Source: Nannobrachium achirus
Taxonomy: Eukaryota; Chordata; Actinopteri; Myctophiformes; Myctophidae
Assembly (NCBI GenBank): GCA_963921795.1
Contig: OY997659.1
Location: forward strand, 55,417,872 to 55,481,871
Reading direction: 5' to 3'
Length of the DNA: 64,000 nt
In this document: positions 21,598 to 31,174 of the stretch, piece after piece
Layout of the letters: the number at the start of each line of letters is the position of its first letter
How positions within the stretch are numbered: the first letter of the stretch is position 1
Notes under the pieces: model-generated
Database searches by the model: none
What the model was told of the DNA's origin: nothing
What the model saw: only the letters and a program-made list of their open reading frames with translations
Translations under genes and position numbers: made by a program

Positions 21598-24073
21598 GTA
21601 AAGTCGATCCCATTAATGAGACCATGATTATTCTGTAATGGTGCAATAAGCAGACACTTTCAAAACTGATGTTGCTTACCTTGTCTTCACTTGTTAGAAT
21701 CCACGACGGGGACACCCTCGATTGTGTGTTATGTGGAAAGGAAAATAACACAAGGCTGGACAAGCACTTTAGAGACAAGCATGACCTACCTATCGGTGTA
21801 AGTTCTTTTTTTTTGCTTGCTACTTATTAAAGATTTGGTCAAATTAGAGTGTATGTTGACTGGATCTCACTGGACCAAAATTGTGTGGTTAACCAGACTG
21901 TACTCTTCAACAGGAGACAGACAACCGAAGATTGTTCATCACCGCCAAACGGCAATTAACGCTGGGGAAGCTGGCTAATCTAAGAGCCTCCGGCGTGGCG
22001 ATGGTCAGCGAGCTGGACCTTGTGGAAGGAGGTAGGTTGAACTGCCGTTCCAATTGTAAGTATGGGATAATTTTTTTGTCATTGTTCAGGGTCTTTGGTG
22101 GGTTTTGGGATGGGGTGTCTGTTAAGGGTTTGGTGATTTCTTTCTCCATGATATTTTTTTCTAATCGGAATCATCATTCGAGGATGTATCAGAATGTGTA
22201 TACCATAACAACTAGGTTAATAATTTTAGTTTCAGCTCCAGTTCCTCCACGGCCAAACCCCTTGCCTAACCCCCTGCCTCCTGCTCCCCGGGCCCTCCAG
22301 CCCCACGGAGGTAGGTTCAATTCCCGTTCCAGTTTTATGAAGACTTTTCTGTTGCGTATAATCTAAATTAATTGTTTTGTTTTGTTTTTTCAAACAGGTC
22401 CAGCACCTCAGGTCGACCTGCTCCCAGGAGGTAGGTTCGATTTCAGTTCCAATTTTATGAAGACTTGTCTGTTGCGTAACATCTAAGTTAATAGTTTTTG
22501 TGTCAACAGGTCTTGACCAAGATGTCAATCACCAAGATGCCGGTAGGTTCAATTTCCGTTCCAATTTTATGAAGACTTGTCTGTTGCTTAACAACTAAGT
22601 TAATTATTTTTCTCTCAACAGGTCGGTTCTCAATTCCGAAGGTCCATTGGTCGGAAGGTTCTCACTTCCGAAGGTTCTATATTCCGAAAATGGGCTCTTT
22701 ACTCCGAAAACTGAATCCCATTGTTCCGAAGGTTCTCAATTCCGAAATCACCGGGGTTTCATTGGGCCAACGATGTCAAAGGGCGCTCTCCATGGTGCCA
22801 AAATGAGCAAGAAAAAAAAAAAAAAGAAAAAAAATAACCTTGGCAGTCAGTCTCGCAATGACTGAAAGCGCTTTACCCTGTTTTAATCCATCCGATCTGA
22901 TCGTGGGTATTGTGCCTTCGCCTCTGTTGCGCGGCACGCCTCGATCAGCCGATGCGCAAAATAAAAGAAAAAATATCTATAAGTGGTAGCCCATAATGAC
23001 CGTTATTGTGGCGATATCGCCAAAATTCCCACTGGGCACGACTCTATGCATATATAGCCTAGTATAGACATGACAAGGTTCATAAGTTGACGCATTTGGA
23101 GCTGAATTATCAGTTAATATGCAACTATTTGTTTCAAAAAATGACACAATGTGACATAGTTCTCATATGCTTTACCAATGTATGTTTTCTCATGCCCAAT
23201 AAACCCCCTTCTGTTTGACGTTTCTTTAAGCGTGGCTGTGGTTCGCTATAAAGGCTTAAACTAAAGGCTTCGGGTTTCATGCAAACTCCAAATAATGTAA
23301 TGGCCCATTGACCACGCACAGTGTCCTTGCTTTGATTTTAAATAAAACACGTTTCTACTTTACACTGAGTCTGAGCTACCTTGGATCCTTTAAAATATCT
23401 CCTTCTTATTATTTCACTCTTTTGAAACGCACAGCACCGTAAATTAACTTGGAACCTTTGTCCTGTAACTAGCAGCGCTTTTTCATCTTATCACATAACG
23501 TAGTCTTACCATCTGATGAGGCTGAAGTGGCCTATGGATGAAATCTAGGCCTATAGTGTCTCCATATTAGCCAGTAAAGGTGAGTGAGCAGTTGTTCAGT
23601 ATAAGGGTTTATATGATATCATTTATATATTTAATAATATATATTTATTAGCCCCTGGTTGCGAGGTTGAATCTCATAATTTAACCTCTTATTTATACTG
23701 CCCATTTATGGCGGCATTCACACGGGCACGTTTTATTGCTATTAAAACGAATCCTCTAACGTATTGTCGGAAAATACACAACGTTTGGACATGTGTGAAG
23801 ACACATCCGTAGGCTATCTCAAATACAGGCAATATATAGAGCCATGTGCGGGTTAAATCCATAGTTATTTATAAAAGGTTAAATCCCCCTCCAGACCGTC
23901 CGCTCTCATTAAATTTCTGACCATTCTGGCTGCCTCCTCCCCTCATTGATTTCATTTCTGATCACCGCTCCCTCGATCGCACATACATAGTGTATTATTT
24001 GTGAGGAGTTGCTCACAGTTAGATGAAAGGAAAGTGCCACTGGAGACACTTGTAGACCTATATCATATATAGG

Positions 24074-24123
<50 letters not shown>

Positions 24124-24199
24124 CTCGCAGTGCCAAATCATGTCCAAATGGAGACGCTTTACGCGGAGCGGAGCGCAGAGAGGGAGCCAGCGGAGGGCA

Positions 24200-24286
<87 letters not shown>

Positions 24287-27264
24287 GTTGACGTTGTCCT
24301 CTTCGTAGATATTCATATCTTGCTAAAGTAGGCCTATTTGCTGTCTGGTTAATTGCTGATAGATTTTGCGAGTCTCTCCCGCCGCCGCATGGTTTTATTT
24401 TTTGATCGCCCGTTTATACGACCGTCGACCGCAGGTAAATATTTACGGGGGTCCTGACTCCTGCGGTTACATTGTGAGTTGAACTTGAAGAATTAATAAA
24501 CACAGGGAGATGGAGGAGGCATTATTATGCAGCTTGGATACATACATGTCCCGTGGACAGACGTGGACTCAGTGATTCCAGTGATTCGTATGACAATGTG
24601 TGTGAGCGCAAACGTATCAATTAAATATGCAAGAATGTGGCAACTTCACCACCTCCCATTCGCACGACTAAACTGAATTATATTTTGAGAATGTGGCCAG
24701 TCTAACGCGCAGTGGATCCATCGCATGAGAGACTTGCTTGCCAAAATAAGCTGATCTACAAGTTGTCAAGGCAGTGCGTAGGCCTACATGACCCGTTGTT
24801 AGCTTGTAGATCTGCCCATTTTGAGGAGTGATGACATGATAGGACTATAGGTCACGTGAGACTTGTTGCGCCTTCTGCGAAAGATTTGTATGGTATTTCT
24901 CTCTGCTCAAGTCACAGGGCCTAATGCAAGGATGTCAAAATACGACTAGTTTTTATCTATGCGTGCATGTTTCCAACTCAGGCTACTATTATAATCTAAA
25001 TGCTGCAGATTTAGTCCACAAATCCGCCTAACAAGAAACGGATGTGCATATCCTATAGGCCTATACATATTTTATTAACATATCACACGTTTTTTCTGTG
25101 TATGAGGGAGCTTTCCAAATTCTGTGCCCAAGCTGGCAGCGAGGCGTCCCCTGAAGATGCTATTCATAATATAGACATTGTATTATATAGGCCTACATTC
25201 TATATCCTGATCTATAAAACGTATAATAAAACATTTGGTTAATAATAGGTTTGACAAAGTACGTTGTCACTTTATATAACCATGATTATTCAATCTGCAG
25301 CATATAGATTATAATAGTGGCCTGAGTGCGCGATGGATCCACTGCGCGTTATAAATGGGCAGTATAAAGGGGAGGTTAAATTATGAGATTCAACCTCGCA
25401 ACCAGGGGCTAATAAATATAGGCTATATTATTGAATATATACATTTATCATATAAACTCTTATACTGAACAATTGCTCACTCACCTTTACTGGCTAATAT
25501 GGAGACACTATAGGCCTAGATTTCATCCATATAGGCCACTTAGATAGATAGATAGATACCTTTATTATCCCAAGGGGGAAATTTAGTTGTCCAGTAGTAG
25601 CACAGCAGTATACAGTTATTTACAAAGTTACAGAGACGTAAGAAAGATAGATAAGAGGGAAAAAAACAAAACAAAACAAAGACAAGAGCAGTACAGTACC
25701 AATAAGGAGAAGGTGCATCAATAGAGGGGGGCGAATAATATATAAGTATATATACTTCAGCCTCATCAGATGGTAAGACTACGTTATGTGATAAGATGAA
25801 AAAGCGCTGCTAGTTACAGGACAAAGGTTCCAAGTTAATTTACGGTGCTGTGCGTTTCAAAAGAGTGAAATAATAAGGAGATCTTTTAAAGGATACAAGG
25901 TAGCTCAGTGTAAAGTAGAAACGTGTTTTATTTAAAATCAAAGCAAGGACACTGTGCGTGGTCAATGGGCCATTACATTATTTGGAGTTTGCATGAAACC
26001 CGAAGCCTTTAAGCCTTTAATAGCGAACCACAGCCACGCTTAAAGAAACGTCAAACAGAAGGGGGTATTCAAAGGAGCGTTATTGGGTATGAGAAAACAT
26101 ATACTTTACATTGGCAAAGCAATTGTCAAAATAAAATGAAACCCTTAGAAAATGGGGACCATATGATCGAGAGCTATGTCGCATTATGTCATTTTTTAAA
26201 CAAATAGCTGCATATTAACTGATAATTCAGCTCCAAATGCGTCAACTTGTGAACCTTGCCATGTCTATTGTATGCATAGAGAGTCGTGCCCAGTGGGAAT
26301 GTTGGCGATATCACCACAATAGCGGTCATTATGGGCTAAGGAGAGTCGAGTCGACCACTTAACAGATATTTTTTCTTTTATTTTGCGCATCGGCTGATCG
26401 AGGCGTGCCGCGCAACAGAGGCGAAGGCGCAATACCCACGATCGGATCGGATGGATTAAAACAGGGTAAAGCGCTTTCAGTCATTGTGACTGCCGAGGTT
26501 CTTTTTTTGTGTGCTCATTTCGGCGGCACCGGCACCATGGGAGAGCGCCGATTGACATCGCTGGCCCAATGAAACCCCGGTGATTTCGGAACAAAGAACC
26601 TTCGGAGCAATGGAATTCAATGTTCGGACCAATGGGCTGTCGGAACAACGAACCCTGGGCCCACGGAGCCCATTTTCGGAATATAGAACCTTCGGAATTT
26701 AGAACCGTCGGACCAATGCCATGGCACCCAGCTTCTGGCCCCCCCGATCCCAGAAGGTAGGTTCAATTCCTGTTCCGGTTTTAAGAAGACTTCTGTCAGG
26801 GGCAGGAACAAATCTAGGCAAATTGCATTTTAACATGGTACTTGATAGGAAATCGTCTGTGACTATTTAACATAGAACAAATACCCTGGAACCTTCTTTT
26901 GCCTAACAACTAGGTTACCATTATTTATGTATTTAATTTTTTTTTTTTCATTTTCCAGCCCAGCCATCCCAGGGACCAGCTCCAGACCCTTATGAAGAGC
27001 CCGATGGGGTACCCTCTTGTTCAGCAGGTGAGGGGAATAATAGTTCCAAATTGCAAGAATACATACAAGGCTTGATCTACCAAGAAAAATCATTGGGTTA
27101 TTGGGTCAAATGATTCAAAGATTTGATTTGAAATGGGTTGCCCAATACTTTATCAAAGCCATTGATCCACCCACTAACTGAAACAAACTATTATCTTTAC
27201 TCAAGAGGTGAGTCTATTACCAGACCTAAAGCAAGGTGTGTCAAAACGCATATTAAGACTTAAC

Positions 27265-27324
<60 letters not shown>

Positions 27325-30300
27325 TTTACAGACGAGGAGCTCAGTGTCGACAACAAAAAGACATTCCTCAACATGGCCAGAGAGAGGATGCCGAAGCTGC
27401 TGAGTAAGTAAACATACCCATATCTGTATATCTGTGCCAGTTGTAAAAAAAATAAAAAATGAACCTTTTCTATTTAGACCGACTGCTGAGGGACTTTAAC
27501 AACAACACCCTAAAGGAGGTCCAAGGGCTCCTGGCAGGATACCTCATCCTGAGGACGGGACACCGGCCAGGAGTCCTGACCAACATGACGGTTGAAGAAT
27601 ACAAGAATGCAAAAATTGCAAAGGACCTCCGGGTGATTCATGTAAGTCAAGACTTCTAACACCTCCCATTGGTATTGTCTAAATGTATTTTTATGGGTCA
27701 CTGAATGTGTTTAAATCTTCACACAATGTGCTTCTTCTGTTTTAGGTCAGGGATCAGACCTCATCAACAAAGGGCCCGGCCGCCCTGCAACTCAAGCTAG
27801 AGGAATATTTGTGGCTGGGCCAACTTTACAATACGCGCGTCCTTAAACAAATCACGTCAAAACAAGTTTTTTGTAACAAGGCCGGGGGGAAAGTGACGGA
27901 TCTCGGGAAGTTTGTGCAAATGCAGTTGGAGGAGGCCGGTCTCCCGGGAAAGGTCAGCCTTGACAGGATGAGGACTTCTACAACCAGCAAGGTACATTTT
28001 ACAAACCAAAGACTTTCAACAGGAAGATCGTAAAATTAAGTTTTATTACTTAGACCTTCTCTTCCATCCACAGACACATCGTACCCAGGATAGGCTCGGG
28101 CAGGAGGCCGTTGCCCAGGCTAAGCAGCACAAACTGGAAACGGCAAAAACGGCACGGGACCTGAGGAAGGGTGGTAAAGAGGAAGGGCCTGAACGGCTTC
28201 AAGCCCCCCCGCTCCCAGGAGGTAGGTTCAATTCCCGGTTCCATTTTAGAAGACTTGTGTTAGGGGCAGGAACAAATCTAGGCAAATTGAATTTTTAACA
28301 TGGTACTTGATAGGAAATCGTCTTTGACCATTTAACATAGAACAAATAGACTTGTGTGTTGCGTAACAACAAAGTTAATTATTTTTCTCTCAACGGGTCC
28401 AGCTCCTCCTGAACGGCTTCAAGCCCCCCCGCTCCCAGGAGGTAGGTTCAATTCCCGGTTCCGTTTTAAGAAGACTTGTGTTTAGGGCAGGAACAAATCT
28501 AGGCAAATTGAATTTTTAACATGGTACTTGATAGGAAATTGTCTTTGACTATTTAACATAGAACAAATAGACTTGTGTGTTGCGTAACAACAAAGTTAAT
28601 TATTTTTCTCTCAACAGGTCCAGCTCCTCCTGAGCGGCGTCAAGCCCCCCTGCTCCCACAAGGTAGGTTCAATTCCCGGTTCGGTTTTAAGAAGACTTCT
28701 GTTAGGGGCAGGAACAAATCTAGGCAAATTGAATTTTTAACATGGTACTTGATAGGAAATCGCCTTTGACCATTTAACATAGAACAAATAGACTTGTGTG
28801 TTGCGTAACAACAAAGTTAATTATTTTTCTCTCAACAGGTCCAGCTCCTCCTGAACGGCGTCAAGCCCCCCTGCTCCCACAAGGTAGGTTCAATTCCCGG
28901 TTTGGTTTTAAGAAGACTTGTGTTAGGGGCAGGAACAAATCTAGGCAAATTGAATTTTTAACATGGTACTTGATAGGAAATCGTCTTTGACCATTTAACA
29001 TAGAACAAATAGACTTGTGTGTTGCGTAACAACAAAGTTAATTATTTTTCTCTCAACAGGTCCAGCTCCTCCTGAACGGCGTCAAGCCCCCCCCGCTCCC
29101 ACAAGGTAGGTTCAATTCCCGGTTCGGTTTTAAGAAGACTTGTGTTAGGGGCAGGAACAAATCTATGCAAATTGAATTTTTAACAAGGTACTTGATAGGA
29201 AATCGTCTTTGACCATTTAACATAGAACAAATACCCTGGAACCTTCTTTTGCCTAACAACTAGGATACCAATATTCATTCATTTATTAATTTATTAATTT
29301 ATTCATTCATAAAGGTATTTATTTATTCAATTATTCATTATCGTTAGTTCAGCAGGTGAGGTTATTGGGTTATTGGGTCAAAAGATTCACTGATTTGATT
29401 TAAAATGTGTTTGAAAAATGTGTTAACTAATTATGTTATATACTCAATGTAATTACAGAAAGTTCCTCGAGCTCATCGGAAGAGGAGGGAACAGAAGAGG
29501 AGGAAGAGGAGCAGGAGGAGCAGGAGAAGGAGGAAGAAGAGCAGGAGGAGGAGGTGGAGGTGGTGGTGAAGAAAAAGAAAAAAAATCGACCTGGTCCTTC
29601 CGCATCCTTCTATAGCGCACAAAAGAAATGGTGGCAACGGGTTAGCCTGCACTCCAAGGCGAGCATTCGCCTCCACCCCTCCCCCAAGGAGGCAAAGAGG
29701 AGGCGAGTACTGAAGAGCGTCAGGTTCACGCCAAACACCAAGAAGGCCCTCCGGGGAGTGAAAGAAGAAGCCTTAAATCCACATATCCGAATCCTCAAAG
29801 GGTTAGGTAAGACATTTACATTTACTCTTCAAATTGTAAGAATACTTGTGTGTGTGACTAGATCAATAATGTATGTTCCAACACCTCCAGGAAAACATAT
29901 GCGTTCATGCACCTCTGCAGAGCTTGAGGGGGAGACAAATGAAGGTGAGTACATTTTGGATTTATTGGGAATTTATTGGCATTTATTGGAATATTTAAAA
30001 TAAGACTTGATATGACATTGGCCCTGACAACCTTAGTAAGGGGTCACTTTTTGGGTGGTAAACTATTAATTTGATAGAAAATTGTCTGCCCAAATTCCTA
30101 TCAGATCCATTCAATGGACATTGAATAATAATGGTGTCTAACATCCATATTTGTAATGTTTGTTTTAACAGCTCAAGCTCCTCATGGAAAGATGGTTAAA
30201 CGTAAGGGCAATAATTATTCCAAATTGTAACAATACTTTCGTTTGACAGTATTGACAAGTATTGACATCCATAATAATGTTTCCTTCAACAGGGCAGCTT

Positions 30301-30562
30301 ACCTTCCAAATGGAATGTGGACAGCAGCAGCCCAGCAGCCCAGCAGAGTCAGAAGGCCCCCCAGCAGCCCTCCCCCTCTGGATCCTCAGGCCCAGCGCCA
30401 GCCCCTGCCCAGGCGGATATAAATGTGTCTTTCCTTCCACCTGCCCCCACTGCCTCAGGCCAAGCACTTTCCAACCCCTCTGGCTCTGACCCCTCTGTGT
30501 TTATAGACGCAGAAGAGCTAACCCTAAACCTAAACCCACCCCCCCCCCTCCCCCCCAAATGA
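21449..30562 (+). CDS. Gene copy B: zinc-finger, tyrosine-recombinase-like, proline-rich protein (spliced)
   Basis: Complete gene copy apart from its first exon, which lies in the upstream array. Exons: 21449-21597, 21698-21797, 21914-22031, 22236-22310, 22398-22430, 22510-22542, one exon interrupted by the foldback element, 26959-27027, 27332-27403, 27478-27641, 27746-27991, 28074-28221, microexons 28618-28662, 28839-28883 and 29060-29105, then 29459-29806, 29891-29944, 30172-30201 and a last exon from 30293. Expected product is about 650 residues: two C2H2 fingers, Pro-rich linkers, Crypton-like recombinase segment, Pro-rich repeats, an acidic/basic nuclear-type region and a Pro-rich tail. 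DNA binding in the nucleus is likely. Recombinase activity is doubtful because no nucleophilic Tyr is evident. The third microexon has 46 nt, which shifts frame if included. Could be a domesticated or recently mobile Crypton-like gene. Confidence 0.68.
21698..21797 (+). CDS. Gene B exon: second C2H2 zinc finger
   Basis: Encodes IHDGDTLDCVLCGKENN and then KHFRDKH, giving C-x2-C-x10-H-x4-H. Phase 2 in, phase 0 out (ATCGGT|GTAAGT). Two fingers on adjacent exons support an N-terminal DNA-binding module. Confidence 0.78.
21914..22031 (+). CDS. Gene B exon: basic/helical linker
   Basis: Encodes ETDNRRLFITAKRQLTLGKL followed by ANLRASGVAMVSELDLVEG, a basic helix-like segment. Phase 0 in, phase 1 out (GGAG|GTAGGT). 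From here every small exon is phase 1-1. No family recognised. Confidence 0.72.
22236..22542 (+). CDS. Gene B exons 4-6: small proline-rich exons
   Basis: Three phase 1-1 exons: 22236-22310 (PVPPRPNPLPNPLPPAPRAL...), 22398-22430 (GPAPQVDLLPG) and 22510-22542 (GLDQDVNHQDA). Their introns start GTAGGTTCAATTTC or similar and share AAGACTTGTCTGTTGC with the introns of the downstream 221-bp microexons, so all derive from one exon-intron module. Exons 5, 6 and the interrupted one are 112 bp apart. Confidence 0.72.
24074..24121. repeat. CT microsatellite in foldback spacer, unit B
   Basis: (CT)n with one CTTTCT interruption, 48 bp. It is complementary to the GA tract at 24204-24285, about 80 bp downstream. 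Confidence 0.95.
24204..24285. repeat. GA microsatellite in foldback spacer, unit B
   Basis: (GA)n of 82 bp. With the upstream CT tract it can form an additional hairpin or triplex. Reading frames of Arg-Glu or Leu-Ser repeats here are artefacts. Confidence 0.95.
25542..25753 (-). mobile_element. LINE 3'-end insertion in right foldback arm, unit B
   Basis: 212 bp absent from the matching place in the left arm. It begins with AGATAGATAGATAGATACCT and CTTTATTATCCCAAGGGGGA, the reverse of a 3' end common to teleost CR1/Rex1/L2-type LINEs with a (TATC)n tail. ACTT flanks both sides (25538-25541 and 25754-25757), a likely target-site duplication. It is too short to code. Confidence 0.65.
26959..27403 (+). 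CDS. Gene B exons 8-9: acidic proline linker and helical exon
   Basis: 26959-27027 encodes QPSQGPAPDPYEEPDGVPSC; 27332-27403 encodes DEELSVDNKKTFLNMARERM and PKLL. Both are phase 1-1. The second is probably the start of the recombinase core-binding region. The intron between them holds a (TA)n tract at 27269-27317. The first exon and its left intron have a decayed paralogue downstream of the microexons at about 29230-29400. Confidence 0.7.
27269..27317. repeat. TA microsatellite in intron, unit B
   Basis: (TA)n of about 49 bp before the acceptor at 27331; identical length in unit C (47844-47892). Confidence 0.9.
27478..28221 (+). CDS. Gene B exons 10-12: tyrosine-recombinase-like segment
   Basis: 27478-27641 encodes RLLRDFNNNTLKEVQ..GYLILRTGHRPGVLTNMTVEEY, matching the Arg-I box style (TGxR) of tyrosine recombinases. 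27746-27991 encodes VRDQTSSTKGPAALQLKLEE through GLPGKVSLDRMRTSTTSK, an Arg-II-like box. 28074-28221 encodes THRTQDRLGQ..QHKLETAKTARDL and ends PERLQAPPLPG. From remembered relatives in fish Crypton-like proteins, a tyrosine would be expected near HKLETAKTAR, and none is present. So it is probably DNA-binding rather than catalytic. The last 11 residues are the source of the microexon repeat. Phases run 1-0, 0-0, 0-1. Confidence 0.68.
28397..29105 (+). repeat. Tandem microexon modules, unit B
   Basis: Four 221-bp modules: 28397-28441 (acceptor CAACGG, probably dead), 28618-28662, 28839-28883 and 29060-29105. The last has eight C in AAGCCCCCCCCGCT, hence 46 nt rather than 45; including it would put the acidic exon out of frame, so it must be skipped or that copy is impaired. 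Residues are GPAPPERRQAPLLPQ-type. Unit A lacks this extra base. Confidence 0.85.
29459..29806 (+). CDS. Gene B exon: acidic then basic low-complexity region
   Basis: 348-nt phase 1-1 exon encoding ESSSSSSEEEGTEEEEEEQE, more Glu, then EVEVVVKKKKKNRPGPSASF, QKKWWQRVSLHSKASI and RRRVLKSVRFTPNTKKALRG. The Ser/Glu tract and KKKKK and RRR clusters suggest nuclear localisation and chromatin or nucleic-acid contact. Identical in all units apart from a nearby intronic change. The other-frame poly-Gly and poly-Leu readings are shadows. Confidence 0.78.
29891..30201 (+). CDS. Gene B exons: two small phase 1-1 exons
   Basis: 29891-29944 encodes KHMRSCTSAELEGETNE; 30172-30201 encodes AQAPHGKMVK. Both have good acceptors (CTCCAG, TTTAACAG) and donors (GTGAGT, GTAAGG). 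The second resembles a short, diverged relative of the PAPPE microexon. Confidence 0.65.
30293..30562 (+). CDS. Gene B last exon: proline-rich tail
   Basis: The best-looking frame reads SSSPAAQQSQKAPQQPSPSG, then PAPAPAQADINVSFLPPAPT and SVFIDAEELTLNLNPPPP, with stop at 30560-30562 just after the C tract. Joining the previous exon by its phase 1 donor to the AG at 30292 gives another frame (QLTFQMECGQQQ) that stops about 70 residues in. An AG a few codons downstream (CCCAGCAG|CCCAGCAG) would restore the first frame, but its pyrimidine tract is weak. The C-tract length differs from unit A, so the C-terminus differs (PPLPPK here, DPFE in A). Confidence 0.5.
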   Translation, partial: GSLPSKWNVDSSSPAAQQSQKAPQQPSPSGSSGPAPAPAQADINVSFLPPAPTASGQALSNPSGSDPSVFIDAEELTLNLNPPPPLPPK

Positions 30563-30574
30563 AGAAGAGCTTGA

Positions 30575-31130
30575 AAGAGTCCCTCATCCCGGACCCCTTT
30601 GAATGAGGACAGCTGTGTCTTTTTTTGTTTTGTTTAGGTCAACAGAGGCTGGTCATTTTTTTGGTAGTTTTTGACCACTTCAAAGAATATTGACGAAGAC
30701 AGCTGTTTTTTTTTATGTCACCAGAGGCTGGTCGTTTTTTGTTATCCCGAAACCCTTTGAATGAGGACAGCTGTCTCTTTTTTTGTTTGTTTTTTAGGTC
30801 ACCAGAGGCTGGTAATTTTTTTTGGTAGTTTTTGACCCCTTGAAAAAATATTGAAGAAGAGCCTGACGAGCCTAAAACCTGAAGAGCCTGAAGAGTCCCT
30901 CATCCCGGACCCCTTTGAATGAGGACAGCTGTCTCTTTTTTTGTTTTTTTTAGGTCACCAGAGGCTGGTCATTTTTTTTTGTAGTTTTTGACCCCTTCAA
31001 AGGATATTGACGAAGACAGCTGTTTTTTTTTATGTCACCAGAGGCTGGTCGTTTTAAGTTATCCCGAACCCCTTTGAATGAGGACAGCTGTCTCTCTTTT
31101 TTATTTATGTCACCAGAGGCTGGTCGGTTT
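30575..31130 (+). repeat. 3' UTR tandem repeat, unit B
   Basis: Same 160-bp/80-bp repeats as in unit A, with ACAGCTGT and ACCAGAGGCTGGT in each half. T-run lengths differ from unit A. Confidence 0.85.
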
Positions 31131-31153
31131 TCGTTTATTTTTGGATTTATGGA

Positions 31154-31159
31154 AATAAA
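31154..31159 (+). promoter_or_regulatory. Polyadenylation signal of gene copy B
   Basis: AATAAA followed by GGCTG and T-rich sequence, 24 bp after the last 3' UTR repeat. Confidence 0.7.
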
Positions 31160-31174
31160 GGCTGTTTACAATTA

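Larger units (their letters stand above)
22625..26719. mobile_element. Foldback element with long inverted arms, gene B
   Basis: About 4.1 kb. Left arm 22625-23715 and right arm 25346-26719 are inverted copies with mismatches and some indels; the 1.6-kb spacer holds CT and GA tracts and further small inverted repeats. The ends consist of repeated TTCCGAAGGTTCT-type motifs, with CGGTTCT at the left and AGAACCG near the right. No transposase frame was found, so it is non-autonomous. It lies inside a proline-rich exon: the acceptor and GTC remain at 22622, and the exon's other end and donor are at about 26720-26756. Family unknown; end-motif arrays and long arms recall foldback-type DNA elements. 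Confidence 0.78.

Noticed and set aside
21404-21778. 124-residue minus-strand frame
   Set aside because: Antisense of the two zinc-finger exons and their intron; the plus-strand fingers have proper C2H2 spacing and splice sites.
23909-24331. Ser-Leu and Arg-Glu repeat frames
   Set aside because: Translation of the CT and GA tracts; no conserved sequence around them.
22625-26719. Polinton-like element suggested by long inverted ends
   Set aside because: The whole element is 4.1 kb, the 1.6-kb spacer has no coding frame beyond dinucleotide artefacts, and the ends show short iterated motifs. Nothing virus-like is present.
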